From an uncultured Pelagibacteraceae bacterium (lineage in GTDB: Bacteria; Pseudomonadota; Alphaproteobacteria; Pelagibacterales; Pelagibacteraceae), in the NCBI GenBank assembly GCA_902585365.1, contig CACIDF010000009.1, positions 1-34,749 of the forward strand: 34,749 nt of DNA. Reading direction: 5' to 3'. The notes under the pieces are model-generated. The model had not been told where the DNA came from and did no database searches. It saw nothing but the letters and a program-made list of their open reading frames with translations. The position numbers and the translations under genes are program-made. This document shows positions 16,191 through 25,882 of the stretch, piece after piece. Each line of letters starts with the position of its first letter. Within the stretch, counting starts at the first letter, position 1.

Positions 16191-17009
16191 ATGGATAGAA
16201 GAAAATTTCTAAATTTAGTTGGTTGTGGATGCTGTGGTTATTTTCTTACATCGTGTGGAACAGTACCAATAACAGATAGAAAACAATTAAAGCTAATACC
16301 AGAAGCAAAACTAAATGCACAGGCTGCTCAATTATATGAGAAAGTTAAAGAAAAGGAGAAATTAAGTGATGATATAAAATCACTAAATCTTATTAAGGAA
16401 ATTGGTAAAAAAATGGAAGACTCAATTAGCCAGTATTTTGAGAGTAAAGATATTCCAGACCCAACATCTAATTTTCAATGGGAATATATATTAATAGATA
16501 ATAAAAAAATGAAAAATGCTTGGTGTATGCCAGGAGGAAAAATAGCTGTTTATACAGGTATGCTAGAAATTACAAAAAATGAAGATGGGCTAGCTGCTGT
16601 GATGGGTCATGAAGTTGCCCATGCAGTAGCTAAACATTCTGTTGAGAGAGCAAGCAGAGGTGTTGTTTTACAAACAGGTACCCAATTATTAGACATTTTT
16701 TCTGGTGGAAAGCTATCACAAGTAAATAGAACAACAGGTATGGATACTGTTGGACTATTATCTAAAATTGGAATTATGAACCCTTTTACTCGTAAACAAG
16801 AGTCTGAAGCAGATTACCTGGGTTTAATTTTTTCATCACTTTCGGGATATGATATTAGAGAAACTATAAAAATCTGGGAAAGAATGAAAGAAGCGAACAA
16901 AGGTAAGGAGCCGCCTGTTTTTATGAATACACATCCATCATCTAAACAAAGAATTGAAAATATTAATGGGTGGATTGATAAAATCAGATATGAGTATCCA
17001 CCAATTTAG
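16191..17009 (+). CDS. M48 family metalloprotease, putative Tat-exported lipoprotein
   Basis: A 272-residue zinc protease related to periplasmic M48 enzymes of the LoiP/BepA type that deal with misfolded envelope proteins. The zinc motif HEVAH lies in GHEVAHAVAKH near residue 143, and the third ligand Glu is in KQESEADYLGL near residue 205. The N-terminus is MDRRKFLNLVG, a twin-arginine pattern, followed by a hydrophobic stretch and a lipobox-like LTSC near residue 22. This suggests export by Tat and lipid attachment; the tatABC genes are 14 kb away in the same window. There are no integral membrane helices. It stands alone between divergent DUF502 and convergent tRNA-Lys. Confidence 0.88.
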   Translation: MDRRKFLNLVGCGCCGYFLTSCGTVPITDRKQLKLIPEAKLNAQAAQLYEKVKEKEKLSDDIKSLNLIKEIGKKMEDSISQYFESKDIPDPTSNFQWEYILIDNKKMKNAWCMPGGKIAVYTGMLEITKNEDGLAAVMGHEVAHAVAKHSVERASRGVVLQTGTQLLDIFSGGKLSQVNRTTGMDTVGLLSKIGIMNPFTRKQESEADYLGLIFSSLSGYDIRETIKIWERMKEANKGKEPPVFMNTHPSSKQRIENINGWIDKIRYEYPPI

Positions 17010-17022
17010 TTATTTACTAAAA

Positions 17023-17098
<76 letters not shown>

Positions 17099-17112
17099 AT
17101 AAAGAATTGACT

Positions 17113-17140
17113 TTTATAGTGATTATTTTTTAATTATCAA
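17113..17140 (-). promoter_or_regulatory. Putative promoter of tRNA-Lys
   Basis: On the minus strand TTGATA (-35, 17140-17135), a 16-bp spacer and TATAAA (-10, 17118-17113) are followed by 14 nt before the tRNA 5' end. The layout closely resembles the promoter proposed for tRNA-Ser (same spacer and same -10 hexamer). Confidence 0.55.
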
Positions 17141-17149
17141 TGCGAAATT

Positions 17150-18262
17150 TTATAACTTATTAGCATATTTCCTATAAAACTTGGTAAAAGTGCCTCTTTT
17201 AATATTCTTTCTAATTTCACTCATTAATTCTTGATAAAAATTAATATTATTTAATGTCAGAATCATAGAGCCCAACATTTCATTAGTGTTGAATAAGTGA
17301 TTAATATAATTTTTAGAGTATTTATTTAAATCAAATATTTTTACTGATTCATCGAGTGGTTTGTTGTCTTTTTTGTATTTTGCGTTTCTAATATTCACTC
17401 TTCCATTCCAAGTAAACGCTAGGCCTGTTCTTCCAGCCCTAGTTGGTAATACACAATCAAACATATCAACGCCGCGCATTACAGATCCAAGTATATCTGA
17501 AGGTGTTCCAACACCCATTAAATATCTAGGTTTATTGATAGGCATGTAGTTCTTAAGATAATCTAAAACCTTAAACATCTCTTTTTGAGAGTCTCCTACG
17601 GCCAATCCACCTATAGCATATCCATCAAACCCGATTTTTGTTAGTTCTTTTAATGACTTTAATCTAAGATCATTAAATAAACCTCCTTGAACAATACCAA
17701 AGAGGGCTTTGTGTTTATTTCTTCCAAATTCTTTTTTTGATCGTTTCGCCCATTCTGTTGATAGATTTACAGCATTCAAAATCGTGTCATAGCTTAATGT
17801 TTTCCTTGGGCATTCATCTAGCACCATAACAATATCTGAGTTTAGCTTTTTTTGTATTTTAATACTTTGTTCTGGGCTTAATATGAATTTTTTTCCATCA
17901 ATATGGGAATTAAATATTGCACCTTTGGATCTATCAATTTTGTTTAACTTAGATAATGACATAATTTGATAGCCGCCAGAATCAGTTAAGATTGGTACTT
18001 TGCAGTTCATAAAATTATGTAGACCACCAGCTTTTTTAACTCTATCTGCACCGGGTCTAATCATTAAATGATAGGTATTAGATAAAACAATTTGACTTCC
18101 AGCCTTAATAACATCTTTAATAAATGTACCTTTAACAGTTGCCTGGGTTCCAACTGGCATAAATACTGGAGTATCTATTGTACCACGGCTAGTAATTATT
18201 TTTCCAAGTCTTGCAAATTTTTCTTTTTTAAGAACATTAAAATTAAATTTTTTTAATGTCAT
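17150..18262 (-). CDS. tgt: tRNA-guanine transglycosylase lacking the zinc site
   Basis: Exchanges guanine-34 for the queuosine precursor in tRNAs with GUN anticodons. The 370-residue protein has the catalytic aspartates: Asp94 in TDSGGYQ and Asp269 in MFDCVLPTR, followed by GRTG. The family zinc site, CxCxxC plus a His, is gone. In an ungapped alignment to the E. coli sequence as I remember it, the four ligands correspond to Val307, Ile309, Leu312 and Asn338, while flanking residues (PLD, YS, NHL, NE-LG, FYQ-LM) are conserved. It is therefore an intact gene with a replaced structural site rather than a decayed one. It follows the cyclophilin gene by 9 nt in the ssb-gyrA-coaD-ppi-tgt run. Confidence 0.95.
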   Translation of the reverse strand: MTLKKFNFNVLKKEKFARLGKIITSRGTIDTPVFMPVGTQATVKGTFIKDVIKAGSQIVLSNTYHLMIRPGADRVKKAGGLHNFMNCKVPILTDSGGYQIMSLSKLNKIDRSKGAIFNSHIDGKKFILSPEQSIKIQKKLNSDIVMVLDECPRKTLSYDTILNAVNLSTEWAKRSKKEFGRNKHKALFGIVQGGLFNDLRLKSLKELTKIGFDGYAIGGLAVGDSQKEMFKVLDYLKNYMPINKPRYLMGVGTPSDILGSVMRGVDMFDCVLPTRAGRTGLAFTWNGRVNIRNAKYKKDNKPLDESVKIFDLNKYSKNYINHLFNTNEMLGSMILTLNNINFYQELMSEIRKNIKRGTFTKFYRKYANKL

Positions 18263-18271
18263 TAATTAAAA

Positions 18272-18823
18272 TTATTCTGATTTAAAAGATATTATCTTAT
18301 CTGGATCAGTCACAGCTCCGTTATTATTCGAGTCGCCTCTTTTAATTTTATCAACAAATTCCATTCCACTAATTACTTTACCGAATACAGTATATTGTCT
18401 GTCTAAAAATGGAGCTGGTTGAAAACAAATAAAAAATTGACTATTAGCGCTATCTGGGTTTTGAGATCTGGCCATAGACAATGTTCCTCTTTCATGTGGT
18501 AAATTATTAAATTCAGCTTTTAAATCTGGTAAATCAGAACCGCCCATACCTGCTCTACTCAAATTAAATTCTTTACTGTCCGAATTACCAAATTGTACAT
18601 CACCTGTTTGAGCCATAAATCCATCTATTACTCTATGAAATACAACACCGTCATATTTTCCAGAATTTGCTAATTCTTTTATTCTCTTAACATGACCTGG
18701 AGCTACATCTGGAAATAATTCAATTTTCACCTCACCGTCTTTTAATTTTAAAATCATAGTATTTTCCTCCGCTGATAAATTAGAACTAATAAATAAAAAT
18801 ATTAAGATTAATACTCTAATCAT
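18272..18823 (-). CDS. Exported cyclophilin-type peptidyl-prolyl isomerase
   Basis: A 183-residue cyclophilin that catalyses cis-trans isomerisation of proline bonds. Residues 1-18 form a signal peptide (ILIFLFISSNLSA), pointing to the periplasm. Active-site segments are VVFHRVIDGFMAQTGD near residue 60 (including the catalytic Arg), SMARSQNPDSANSQFFI near residue 115 and FLDRQYTVFGKVISGM near residue 139. The gene overlaps coaD by 8 nt and precedes tgt. The naming between ppiA and ppiB is uncertain, so no symbol is given. Confidence 0.93.
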   Translation of the reverse strand: MIRVLILIFLFISSNLSAEENTMILKLKDGEVKIELFPDVAPGHVKRIKELANSGKYDGVVFHRVIDGFMAQTGDVQFGNSDSKEFNLSRAGMGGSDLPDLKAEFNNLPHERGTLSMARSQNPDSANSQFFICFQPAPFLDRQYTVFGKVISGMEFVDKIKRGDSNNNGAVTDPDKIISFKSE

Positions 18824-19310
18824 TTAATTTTTGTTTTAAATGTTTTAATACACTTTTTGTAGTAAATTTTTTCACATTTCCTTTTAAATCGGCAATCTCT
18901 TTTACTAATTTAGATGAAATAATTTGATTCTGAGGTTCAGACATTAAAAATACAGTTTCAATTTTATCATTTAATTTTTTATTCATTCCAGAAAGTTGAA
19001 ACTCGTATTCAAAATCTGAAGTTGCTCTAAGTCCCCTAAGGATCACGTTGGATTTCATTTTTTTACAAAAATCAGTCGTTAAAGTATTAAATGTTACTAC
19101 TTTTATTTGCTTCTTTTTAAATTTAAGATCACTAAAAAGAGATTTTTTCACTAAATATTCTCTCTCTTCAGCTGAAAATAAATATTCCTTATTATTACCA
19201 TCTGAAATTGCAATTATAAGATTATCAAAAATATTTAATGCTTTTTTAATTAAATCTATATGTCCAAAAGTAATTGGGTCAAATGTTCCTGGATAAATAA
19301 CTTTTTTCAT
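18816..19310 (-). CDS. coaD: Pantetheine-phosphate adenylyltransferase
   Basis: Makes dephospho-CoA from 4'-phosphopantetheine and ATP, the penultimate step of coenzyme A synthesis. The 164-residue protein has the nucleotidyltransferase motif YPGTFDPITFGHIDLI (residues 6-21), RGLRATSDFEYE near residue 92 and the C-terminal ISSKLVKEIA near residue 130. Length is normal. The ATG overlaps the gyrA stop by one base (TAATG), and the 3' end overlaps the cyclophilin gene. Confidence 0.96.
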   Translation of the reverse strand: MKKVIYPGTFDPITFGHIDLIKKALNIFDNLIIAISDGNNKEYLFSAEEREYLVKKSLFSDLKFKKKQIKVVTFNTLTTDFCKKMKSNVILRGLRATSDFEYEFQLSGMNKKLNDKIETVFLMSEPQNQIISSKLVKEIADLKGNVKKFTTKSVLKHLKQKLND

Positions 19311-21853
19311 TATATTAAGTTATCATCAATTTTTATTGCTGAAACAACTTTTTCATCTCCCGATAATCTGATTATTCTAACTCCTTGTGTATTACGTCCA
19401 GCAATTCTTATTTCTTTAACCGCAACTCTAATCACTCTTCCCTTGTTTGTAGATATCAAAATTTCATCACCCTCAAACACTGGGAACGAAGAAGACACAT
19501 TTCCATTTCTAGAGGAATTGACTATACCTATTATTCCTTTTCCTCCTCTATTTGTTACTCTAAAGTCATTTGAAGCTGTTCTTTTTCCAAAGCCGTTTTC
19601 AGTGATTGATAAAATAAATTTATCACCTTTTTTTCCATTTTTTGTATCTTTATCAATAGTAGACAACGATACGATCATATCTTTTTCTTTTAGGTTTATA
19701 CCTCTTATTCCCTTAGAAGATCTGCCTTTAAATAATCTAATCTTTTCAACATTAAATCTTATAGATTTACCGTTTAGTGAACTAAGTATAATATCTTGAT
19801 CCTCTCTACATATTTTTACGCCGATAATTTTGTCGTCAGGATCAAGTTTCATCGCAATTTTTCCAGATGCATTTATATTAATAAAATCTTCGAGAGAGTT
19901 TTTTCTTATTTTGCCTTTTGAGGTTGCAAAAACTATATTAAGATTTTTCCACTCTGATTTTTCTTCAGGCAAAGGCATTATAGAGCTTATAGATTGATGA
20001 TTTTTTAAAGGTAAAATGTTATACAAAGACTTTCCTCTTGAAATAGAAGTGCCCTCAGGTATTTTCCATGCCTTTAATTTATATACTAATCCCTCTGTTG
20101 AAAAAAAGAGTACAGATGTATGTGTGTTTACAGATAAGGTTTGTACAACAGAGTCTTGTTCTCTAGTTTTAATTCCTGCTTTACCTTTGCCACCTCTTTT
20201 CTGAGCCCTTACACTACTTAAAGCACCCCGTTTAATATAACCTTGTAGAGTTACAGTTATAATTACTGATTCTTTTTGGATAGTTTCCTCAATATCGTAA
20301 TTTAATATTGCATCAATTATTTTTGTTCTCCTTGGATTAGAATATTTTTCTTTAATTAAATTCAAATCATTATTGATTACTTTTAATAATTCTTTTCTAG
20401 AAGTTAAAATCTTTTTATATTGGATAATTAAGTCAGACAATTTTTTAATCTCAGTTTCTATTTCATTAATACCCAAAGCTGTAAGTTTTTGTAATCTTAA
20501 TTCCAAAATAGAATTTACTTGATCAATTGAAAAAGAATATGCTGTGATAGTATTTTTTTTCTCTATAAGTTTTATAAATTTTTGAGTTGATTTAATTTTC
20601 CATTTTGTTTTAATTAATGTGTCTCTAGCAATTTCAGGATTTTTTGAATTTCTAATTATCTTAATAATCTTATCAATATTTTCCACCGCCACCGAAAGAC
20701 CAATTAAAATATGAGCTCTGTCTTCTGCTTTTTTTAAATCAAATTTTGTTTTTTTTGTTACTACATCTTCTCTAAATTTTAGAAAAGATTCTAAAAAGTC
20801 TTTTAAATTACAATTCTTTGGTTTCTTGTCTACGATTGCTAAAGTGTTAAAACTAAATGAAGACTCTAAAGATGTGTATTTATAAAGTTGTCTTTTAACA
20901 GTTTCTGGTTCAGTGTTTCTTTTTAAATCTATTGCAACTCTAATCCCTTCCCTATTCGACTCATCTCTAATATCGCTTATACCTTCAATTTTTTTATCTC
21001 TTATTAATTCAACAATCTTTTCATTTAATACAGATTTGTTTATTTGATAGGGAATATTTGTAATTACTAATCTTTCTTTGCCATTTTTTAACTGTTCTAT
21101 ATTAATATCACCTCTAATTTTAAAAGAACCTCTGCCTGTTTTATAACCTGTTTTGATTATATCTTTACCAATGATTGTTCCGCCAGTTGGAAAATCAGGG
21201 CCAGGAATATGTTTCATTAATTCATTAATTTTAATATCTTTATTATTAATTAAAGCTTGTGTGGCATTTATTACTTCACCAAGATTATGTGGCGGTATAC
21301 TAGTCGCCATTCCCACCGCAATTCCTCCAGCACCATTAACTAATAAATTTGGATATTGGGCTGGTAAAACAACCGGTTCTTTTTCTGTTTCATCATAATT
21401 GCTTTTAAAATCTACAGTATTTTTTTCTATATCCTCAATTAAATACTCAGCTATCTTAGAAAGTCTGGTCTCTGTATATCTCATCGCAGCAGGTGGATCT
21501 CCGTCGACAGAACCAAAGTTTCCTTGTCCATCAATAAGTGGAACACTCATTGAAAAATCTTGTACCATTCTAACTAAAGCATCATAAACAGCTTGATCTC
21601 CATGAGGATGATATTTACCAATAACATCACCAACAATTCTGGCGGATTTTCTAAATTGTTTTGACCAATCAAAACCTCCTTTGTACATGGCATAAATTAT
21701 TCTTCTGTGCACTGGTTTTAATCCATCTCTAATATCAGGTAATGCTCTGCTAACAATAACGCTCATCGCGTATGATAAGTATGACGAGCTCATCTCGTCG
21801 TACATAGCAATAGGTTTTATTTTAGATTTTTGATCTATTTCACTTTTGTCCAT
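19310..21853 (-). CDS. gyrA: DNA gyrase subunit A
   Basis: Breakage-reunion subunit of DNA gyrase, which introduces negative supercoils. The 847-residue protein has the N-terminal segment [20 protein letters not shown], catalytic Tyr126 in AMRYTE, and a C-terminal beta-pinwheel with a GyrA box QKRGGKG near residue 560, which separates it from ParC. At the quinolone-contact position the motif reads [10 protein letters not shown], so Gln87 stands where E. coli has Ser83. The gene starts 5 nt after ssb and overlaps coaD by one base. Confidence 0.97.
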   Translation of the reverse strand: MDKSEIDQKSKIKPIAMYDEMSSSYLSYAMSVIVSRALPDIRDGLKPVHRRIIYAMYKGGFDWSKQFRKSARIVGDVIGKYHPHGDQAVYDALVRMVQDFSMSVPLIDGQGNFGSVDGDPPAAMRYTETRLSKIAEYLIEDIEKNTVDFKSNYDETEKEPVVLPAQYPNLLVNGAGGIAVGMATSIPPHNLGEVINATQALINNKDIKINELMKHIPGPDFPTGGTIIGKDIIKTGYKTGRGSFKIRGDINIEQLKNGKERLVITNIPYQINKSVLNEKIVELIRDKKIEGISDIRDESNREGIRVAIDLKRNTEPETVKRQLYKYTSLESSFSFNTLAIVDKKPKNCNLKDFLESFLKFREDVVTKKTKFDLKKAEDRAHILIGLSVAVENIDKIIKIIRNSKNPEIARDTLIKTKWKIKSTQKFIKLIEKKNTITAYSFSIDQVNSILELRLQKLTALGINEIETEIKKLSDLIIQYKKILTSRKELLKVINNDLNLIKEKYSNPRRTKIIDAILNYDIEETIQKESVIITVTLQGYIKRGALSSVRAQKRGGKGKAGIKTREQDSVVQTLSVNTHTSVLFFSTEGLVYKLKAWKIPEGTSISRGKSLYNILPLKNHQSISSIMPLPEEKSEWKNLNIVFATSKGKIRKNSLEDFININASGKIAMKLDPDDKIIGVKICREDQDIILSSLNGKSIRFNVEKIRLFKGRSSKGIRGINLKEKDMIVSLSTIDKDTKNGKKGDKFILSITENGFGKRTASNDFRVTNRGGKGIIGIVNSSRNGNVSSSFPVFEGDEILISTNKGRVIRVAVKEIRIAGRNTQGVRIIRLSGDEKVVSAIKIDDNLI

Positions 21854-21858
21854 AAAAG

Positions 21859-22302
21859 TTAAAAAGGTATATCATCGTCAAGATTACTATCTGTTATTTG
21901 CGATACTTCTTGATTGTTATTTGATGAAGTTAAATTAGAAGCGCCACCGCCACCCCCTAACATTGTCAGTGATGAGTTGTAACCTTGTATAACAATTTCA
22001 GTAGAATATTTATCTTGGCCAGATTGTTCATCTTTCCATTTTCTAGTTGTCAATTGACCTTCAACATAAATTTGAGCACCTTTTTTCAGATATTGTTGAA
22101 CCACGTTTACTAAGCCCTCATTAAATACAACCACACGGTGCCATTCAGTTTTTTCTTTTTTTTCTCCAGTGTTTTTATCTTTCCAGCTTTGGCTAGTAGC
22201 TAAACTAAGTCTAGCAACACTTTTACCGTTAACCATTTGTTTAATTTCAGGATCTGCGCCTAATCGTCCAATTAATAGTACTTTATTTAAACTTCCAGCC
22301 AT
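21859..22302 (-). CDS. ssb: Single-stranded DNA-binding protein
   Basis: A 147-residue SSB with an N-terminal OB fold ([17 protein letters not shown] at residues 3-17, [10 protein letters not shown] near 53, [20 protein letters not shown] near 82), a glycine/serine/asparagine linker, and the canonical acidic tip DDDIPF that binds partner proteins. It protects single-stranded DNA in replication and repair. It is divergent from uvrA across 74 bp, an arrangement also known from E. coli. An extended -10 lies upstream. No alphaproteobacterial LexA box (GTTC-N7-GTTC) is visible in the gap. Confidence 0.97.
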   Translation of the reverse strand: MAGSLNKVLLIGRLGADPEIKQMVNGKSVARLSLATSQSWKDKNTGEKKEKTEWHRVVVFNEGLVNVVQQYLKKGAQIYVEGQLTTRKWKDEQSGQDKYSTEIVIQGYNSSLTMLGGGGGASNLTSSNNNQEVSQITDSNLDDDIPF

Positions 22303-22319
22303 AATATTTTAATGATTTT

Positions 22320-22328
22320 ATTATATCA
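22320..22328 (-). promoter_or_regulatory. Extended -10 promoter element of ssb-gyrA
   Basis: On the minus strand TGATATAAT is a perfect extended -10 (TGnTATAAT). It ends 17 nt before the ssb ATG, giving a leader of about 10 nt. The -35 region is weak (TTAATA at an 18-bp spacing). It probably drives the ssb-gyrA-coaD-ppi-tgt run. Confidence 0.5.
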
Positions 22329-22376
22329 TAGAAAAGGTTTGATTATTAATAATATTGAAGTAAAGCAACAAAAAAG

Positions 22377-25253
22377 ATGATTAAAAAGATAGTTATTAAA
22401 GGGGCAAAAGAACATAATTTGAGGAATATTTCTTTGGATATTCCAAAAGATAAATTTGTAGTAATAACTGGTCTGTCAGGATCAGGAAAATCATCTCTAG
22501 CTTTTGATACTATCTATGCCGAAGGTCAAAGAAGATATGTTGAAAGTTTATCAGCTTATGCAAGACAATTTTTAGATAAAATGAAAAAGCCTAAAGTTGA
22601 TTTAATCGAAGGTCTAAGTCCTGCAATATCTATTGAACAAAAAAATACATCAAAAAATCCCAGATCAACAGTAGCGACTGTTACTGAAATATATGATTAT
22701 ATGAGAGTATTATTTGCAAGAGTTGGTATCCCCTACTCACCATTTACTGGTAAAGAAATAAAATCACAAACAGTAACTCAAATTGTTGATAAGATTAAAA
22801 CTTTGCCGAAAAAAAGCACTATTTATCTTTTTTCACCGATTGTGAGAGGTCGAAAGGGAGAATATAAAAAAGAAATTTTATCTTATAAAAAAAGAGGTTT
22901 TCGAAAAATTAAGATTGATGGGAAAATTTATGAGATAGATAATATTCCAGAATTAAATAAAAAAATAAAGCATGAAATAGAAATATTAGTTGATAGAATT
23001 ATACTAAATTCTGATTTAGGTAATCGTTTAGCCGAAAGTATAGAAACCTCACTTAATTTGTCTAATGGATTATTATATGTAGAATACGAAAATGAAACAT
23101 TGCCAGCTAAATTTAGAAAAAAAGAAAAAATAATATTTTCGTCTAAATTTGCATGTCCTGAAAGTGGTTTTACTATAGAAGAAATTGAGCCAAGATTATT
23201 TTCATTTAATAGTCCATATGGAGCATGTGTTGAATGTGATGGTATTGGTATAAAATTAAATGTGGATCCTAATCTTGTTGTTCCAAATGAAAAAAAGACA
23301 ATTGCTGAAGGTGCAATTGAACCATGGTCTAAATCAAGCTCACTATATTATGCTCAAACGTTATCATCATTAGCGAAACACTATAATTTTTCTTTAGATG
23401 AAAAATGGTCAAAACTACCAAAAAAGATAAAGGATATAATTTTATATGGTTCAGATGAAGAGGAAATTAAATTTTCTTACGATGATGGATATGAAAAATA
23501 TTCGCATAAAAAAACTTTTGAGGGTGTAGTAAATAATCTTGAAAGAAGATATTTAGAAACTGATAGTGATTGGAAAAGAGAGGAAATTTCACAATACCAA
23601 TCTGATACTAAATGTGAGGCTTGTAACGGGTATAGACTAAAAGAAGAAGCATTATGTGTAAAAATAGACAATCAACATATAAGTGAAATATCTGAAAAAT
23701 CTATTATAGATGCTGAAAAATGGTTCAAGTCTTTAAATGAAAAATTGGATGCAAGACAAATAAAAATTGCAGAACACATACTGAAAGAAATAAATGAAAG
23801 ATTAAATTTTTTATTAAATGTTGGATTAGATTATTTAACTTTATCAAGAGAATCAGGAACTTTATCTGGCGGAGAATCCCAAAGAATTAGATTGGCTTCC
23901 CAAATTGGTTCTGGTCTAACCGGTGTTCTTTATGTGCTTGATGAACCATCTATTGGTCTTCATCAGAAAGACAATGTAAAATTAATTAATGCTTTAAAAA
24001 GATTAAGAGATTTAGGTAACACTGTAATTGTAGTAGAGCATGATACTGAGACAATTGAAAATTCAGATTACATCATTGACTTAGGCCCAGAGGCTGGAAG
24101 TAAAGGTGGAGAGGTAATAGCTCATGGTGGATTAGATGAGATAAAGAAAAATGAAAAAAGTATAACTGGTAAATACTTATGTAATAAATTTTATATACCA
24201 ATACCAAAGAAAAGAAGATTAAGTAAGAATGGAAGATTTTTACAAATTCTTGGTGCTTCAGGTAATAATCTAAAAAACGTTGATCTAAAAATTCCTTTTG
24301 GGACTTTTACTTGTATCACTGGAGTTTCAGGAAGTGGTAAGTCTACTTTAATTTTACAAACTTTATTTAATGCTTTGAATATGAGTTTAAATAATAACAA
24401 ATCAAGAAAAATTCCTATGCCGTTTAAAGGATTTAAAGGAATTGAGCTGATAGATAAAGTAATTGATATTGATCAATCACCAATAGGTAGGACTCCAAGA
24501 TCTAACCCTGCTACTTACACAGCTGCTTTTGGACCGATAAGAGATTGGTTTACTAATTTACCAGAGTCTAAAAGTAGAGGATATAAACCAGGTAGATTTT
24601 CATTTAACGTTAAAGGTGGTCGATGTGAAGCTTGTGAAGGAGATGGTGTTATAACTTATGAAATGCATTTCCTTCCTGACGTATATGTAACATGTGATGA
24701 ATGTAAAGGAAGTAGATACAATAGAGAAACTTTAGAAATTAAATTTAAAAATAAAAGTATAGCAGATGTATTAAACATGACCGTTGACGAAGGTTGTGAT
24801 TTTTTTGAAAATATATCAAATATTAGATCAAAATTACTGACACTTAAAAAAGTAGGACTTGGTTATATAAAAATTGGTCAACAAGCAACTACATTATCTG
24901 GTGGAGAAGCACAAAGAATTAAGCTTGCTAAAGAATTATCTAAAAGATCAACAGGTAGAACAATATATATTCTTGATGAACCTACTACAGGATTACATCA
25001 ACATGACATTAAAAAACTTTTAGAAATTTTGCATACCTTTGTTGCAACGGGCAATACTGTAATAGTTATAGAGCATAATTTGGATGTGATAAAAACAGCA
25101 GATCATATTATAGATATGGGCCCCGATGGTGGTGTAAAAGGTGGAGAAATTATCGCAGAGGGAAATCCAGAAAGCATTTGCAATGTTTCTAAAAGCTATA
25201 CAGGTAAATTTTTAAAAAATTTACTAAACGGTAAATTTAAAAAAATTGCATAA
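22377..25253 (+). CDS. uvrA: Excinuclease ABC subunit UvrA
   Basis: Damage-recognition ATPase of nucleotide excision repair. The 958-residue protein has two ABC modules: Walker [10 protein letters not shown] near residue 31 and GVSGSGKST near 650; signatures LSGGESQRI near 497 and LSGGEAQRI near 841; and two Walker B DEP motifs. The zinc module in the second half (CEACEGDG ... CDECKG) is complete. In the first-half module the leading pair reads CPESG instead of CPxCG, so one cysteine is Ser; CVEC follows as normal. Length is usual. It is divergent from ssb, and no Shine-Dalgarno site is visible. Confidence 0.98.
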   Translation: MIKKIVIKGAKEHNLRNISLDIPKDKFVVITGLSGSGKSSLAFDTIYAEGQRRYVESLSAYARQFLDKMKKPKVDLIEGLSPAISIEQKNTSKNPRSTVATVTEIYDYMRVLFARVGIPYSPFTGKEIKSQTVTQIVDKIKTLPKKSTIYLFSPIVRGRKGEYKKEILSYKKRGFRKIKIDGKIYEIDNIPELNKKIKHEIEILVDRIILNSDLGNRLAESIETSLNLSNGLLYVEYENETLPAKFRKKEKIIFSSKFACPESGFTIEEIEPRLFSFNSPYGACVECDGIGIKLNVDPNLVVPNEKKTIAEGAIEPWSKSSSLYYAQTLSSLAKHYNFSLDEKWSKLPKKIKDIILYGSDEEEIKFSYDDGYEKYSHKKTFEGVVNNLERRYLETDSDWKREEISQYQSDTKCEACNGYRLKEEALCVKIDNQHISEISEKSIIDAEKWFKSLNEKLDARQIKIAEHILKEINERLNFLLNVGLDYLTLSRESGTLSGGESQRIRLASQIGSGLTGVLYVLDEPSIGLHQKDNVKLINALKRLRDLGNTVIVVEHDTETIENSDYIIDLGPEAGSKGGEVIAHGGLDEIKKNEKSITGKYLCNKFYIPIPKKRRLSKNGRFLQILGASGNNLKNVDLKIPFGTFTCITGVSGSGKSTLILQTLFNALNMSLNNNKSRKIPMPFKGFKGIELIDKVIDIDQSPIGRTPRSNPATYTAAFGPIRDWFTNLPESKSRGYKPGRFSFNVKGGRCEACEGDGVITYEMHFLPDVYVTCDECKGSRYNRETLEIKFKNKSIADVLNMTVDEGCDFFENISNIRSKLLTLKKVGLGYIKIGQQATTLSGGEAQRIKLAKELSKRSTGRTIYILDEPTTGLHQHDIKKLLEILHTFVATGNTVIVIEHNLDVIKTADHIIDMGPDGGVKGGEIIAEGNPESICNVSKSYTGKFLKNLLNGKFKKIA

Positions 25254-25265
25254 ATAATTAAATTT

Positions 25266-25274
25266 TGTTATAAT
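25266..25274 (+). promoter_or_regulatory. Extended -10 element immediately before the urate-oxidase-N-type gene
   Basis: TGTTATAAT is a perfect TGnTATAAT element ending 5 nt before the ATG at 25280. A start of transcription 6-7 nt downstream would fall on the start codon and give a leaderless mRNA. It lies in the 26-bp gap after uvrA. Confidence 0.45.
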
Positions 25275-25279
25275 TAAAT

Positions 25280-25882
25280 ATGGGAAATATCTTAAGTTCA
25301 TTATCAAGAACTGTACATCTATCACTTGCTTTATCTATTGTATTATTTCTAATTTTATTTTTTCAAAATGGTGGTTTTGACTTTGATACATTGTTCTGGA
25401 GCTGGTTATTTAGATATATACACGTTTTAGTCGGAATAATGTGGATAGGATTATTATGGTATTTTAACTTTGTTCAAATACCAAACATGGCAAAAATTCC
25501 AGATGAGCATAAACCTGCGATCAGTAAAGTAATTGCTCCAGCGGCACTATTTTGGTTTAGATGGGCGGCTCTTGCAACAATCATTTCAGGTTTAATATTA
25601 GGTTACATAAATGGTTATATTCATGATGCCATGACATTAGGTATTATGTCTGGAGGTGGAAAAAGTACTGCGATAGGTATTGGAATGTGGCTGGGTATAA
25701 TAATGGCATTCAATGTTTGGTTTGTTATCTGGCCAAATCAAAAAAAAGCATTAGGAATTGTTGAAGTAGATGCAGACACTAAAGCTAGATCAGCTAGAGT
25801 TGCAATGTTATTCTCTAGAACAAATACTTTGCTTTCATTACCAATGCTTTTAAGCATGGTTGTAGCGCAAAACCTTTATTGA
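25280..25882 (+). CDS. Short membrane protein of the urate oxidase N-terminal (PuuD-like) family
   Basis: A 200-residue integral membrane protein with about five helices. RYIHVLVGIMWIGLLWYFNF (residues 45-64), FNVWFVIWPNQKKAL (144-158) and SRTNTLLSLPML (179-190) match the membrane domain of urate hydroxylase PuuD. PuuD is about twice as long and ends in a cytochrome c domain; here there is no CxxCH motif and no second half. No purine catabolism genes are nearby. The function is therefore unknown; a haem- or quinone-linked role is conceivable because His48 in the first conserved helix is kept. The 3' end overlaps secF by 7 nt. Confidence 0.72.
   Translation: MGNILSSLSRTVHLSLALSIVLFLILFFQNGGFDFDTLFWSWLFRYIHVLVGIMWIGLLWYFNFVQIPNMAKIPDEHKPAISKVIAPAALFWFRWAALATIISGLILGYINGYIHDAMTLGIMSGGGKSTAIGIGMWLGIIMAFNVWFVIWPNQKKALGIVEVDADTKARSARVAMLFSRTNTLLSLPMLLSMVVAQNLY

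Noticed and set aside
17005..17021. Small hairpin TTTAGT-TATTT-ACTAAA between the M48 gene and tRNA-Lys as a bidirectional terminator.
   Set aside because: The stem is only 6 bp, with one G-C pair, includes the M48 stop codon and has no T tract on either side.
19260..19799. Long plus-strand open frame opposite gyrA (179 codons).
   Set aside because: It is antisense to a strongly conserved gene, has no recognisable domain and reflects the codon bias of the real gene.
22303..22376. Possible SOS box between divergent ssb and uvrA.
   Set aside because: There is no GTTC/GAAC half-site at all in the gap. The only palindrome (ATTATTAATAAT, 22342-22353) is pure A/T and expected by chance.
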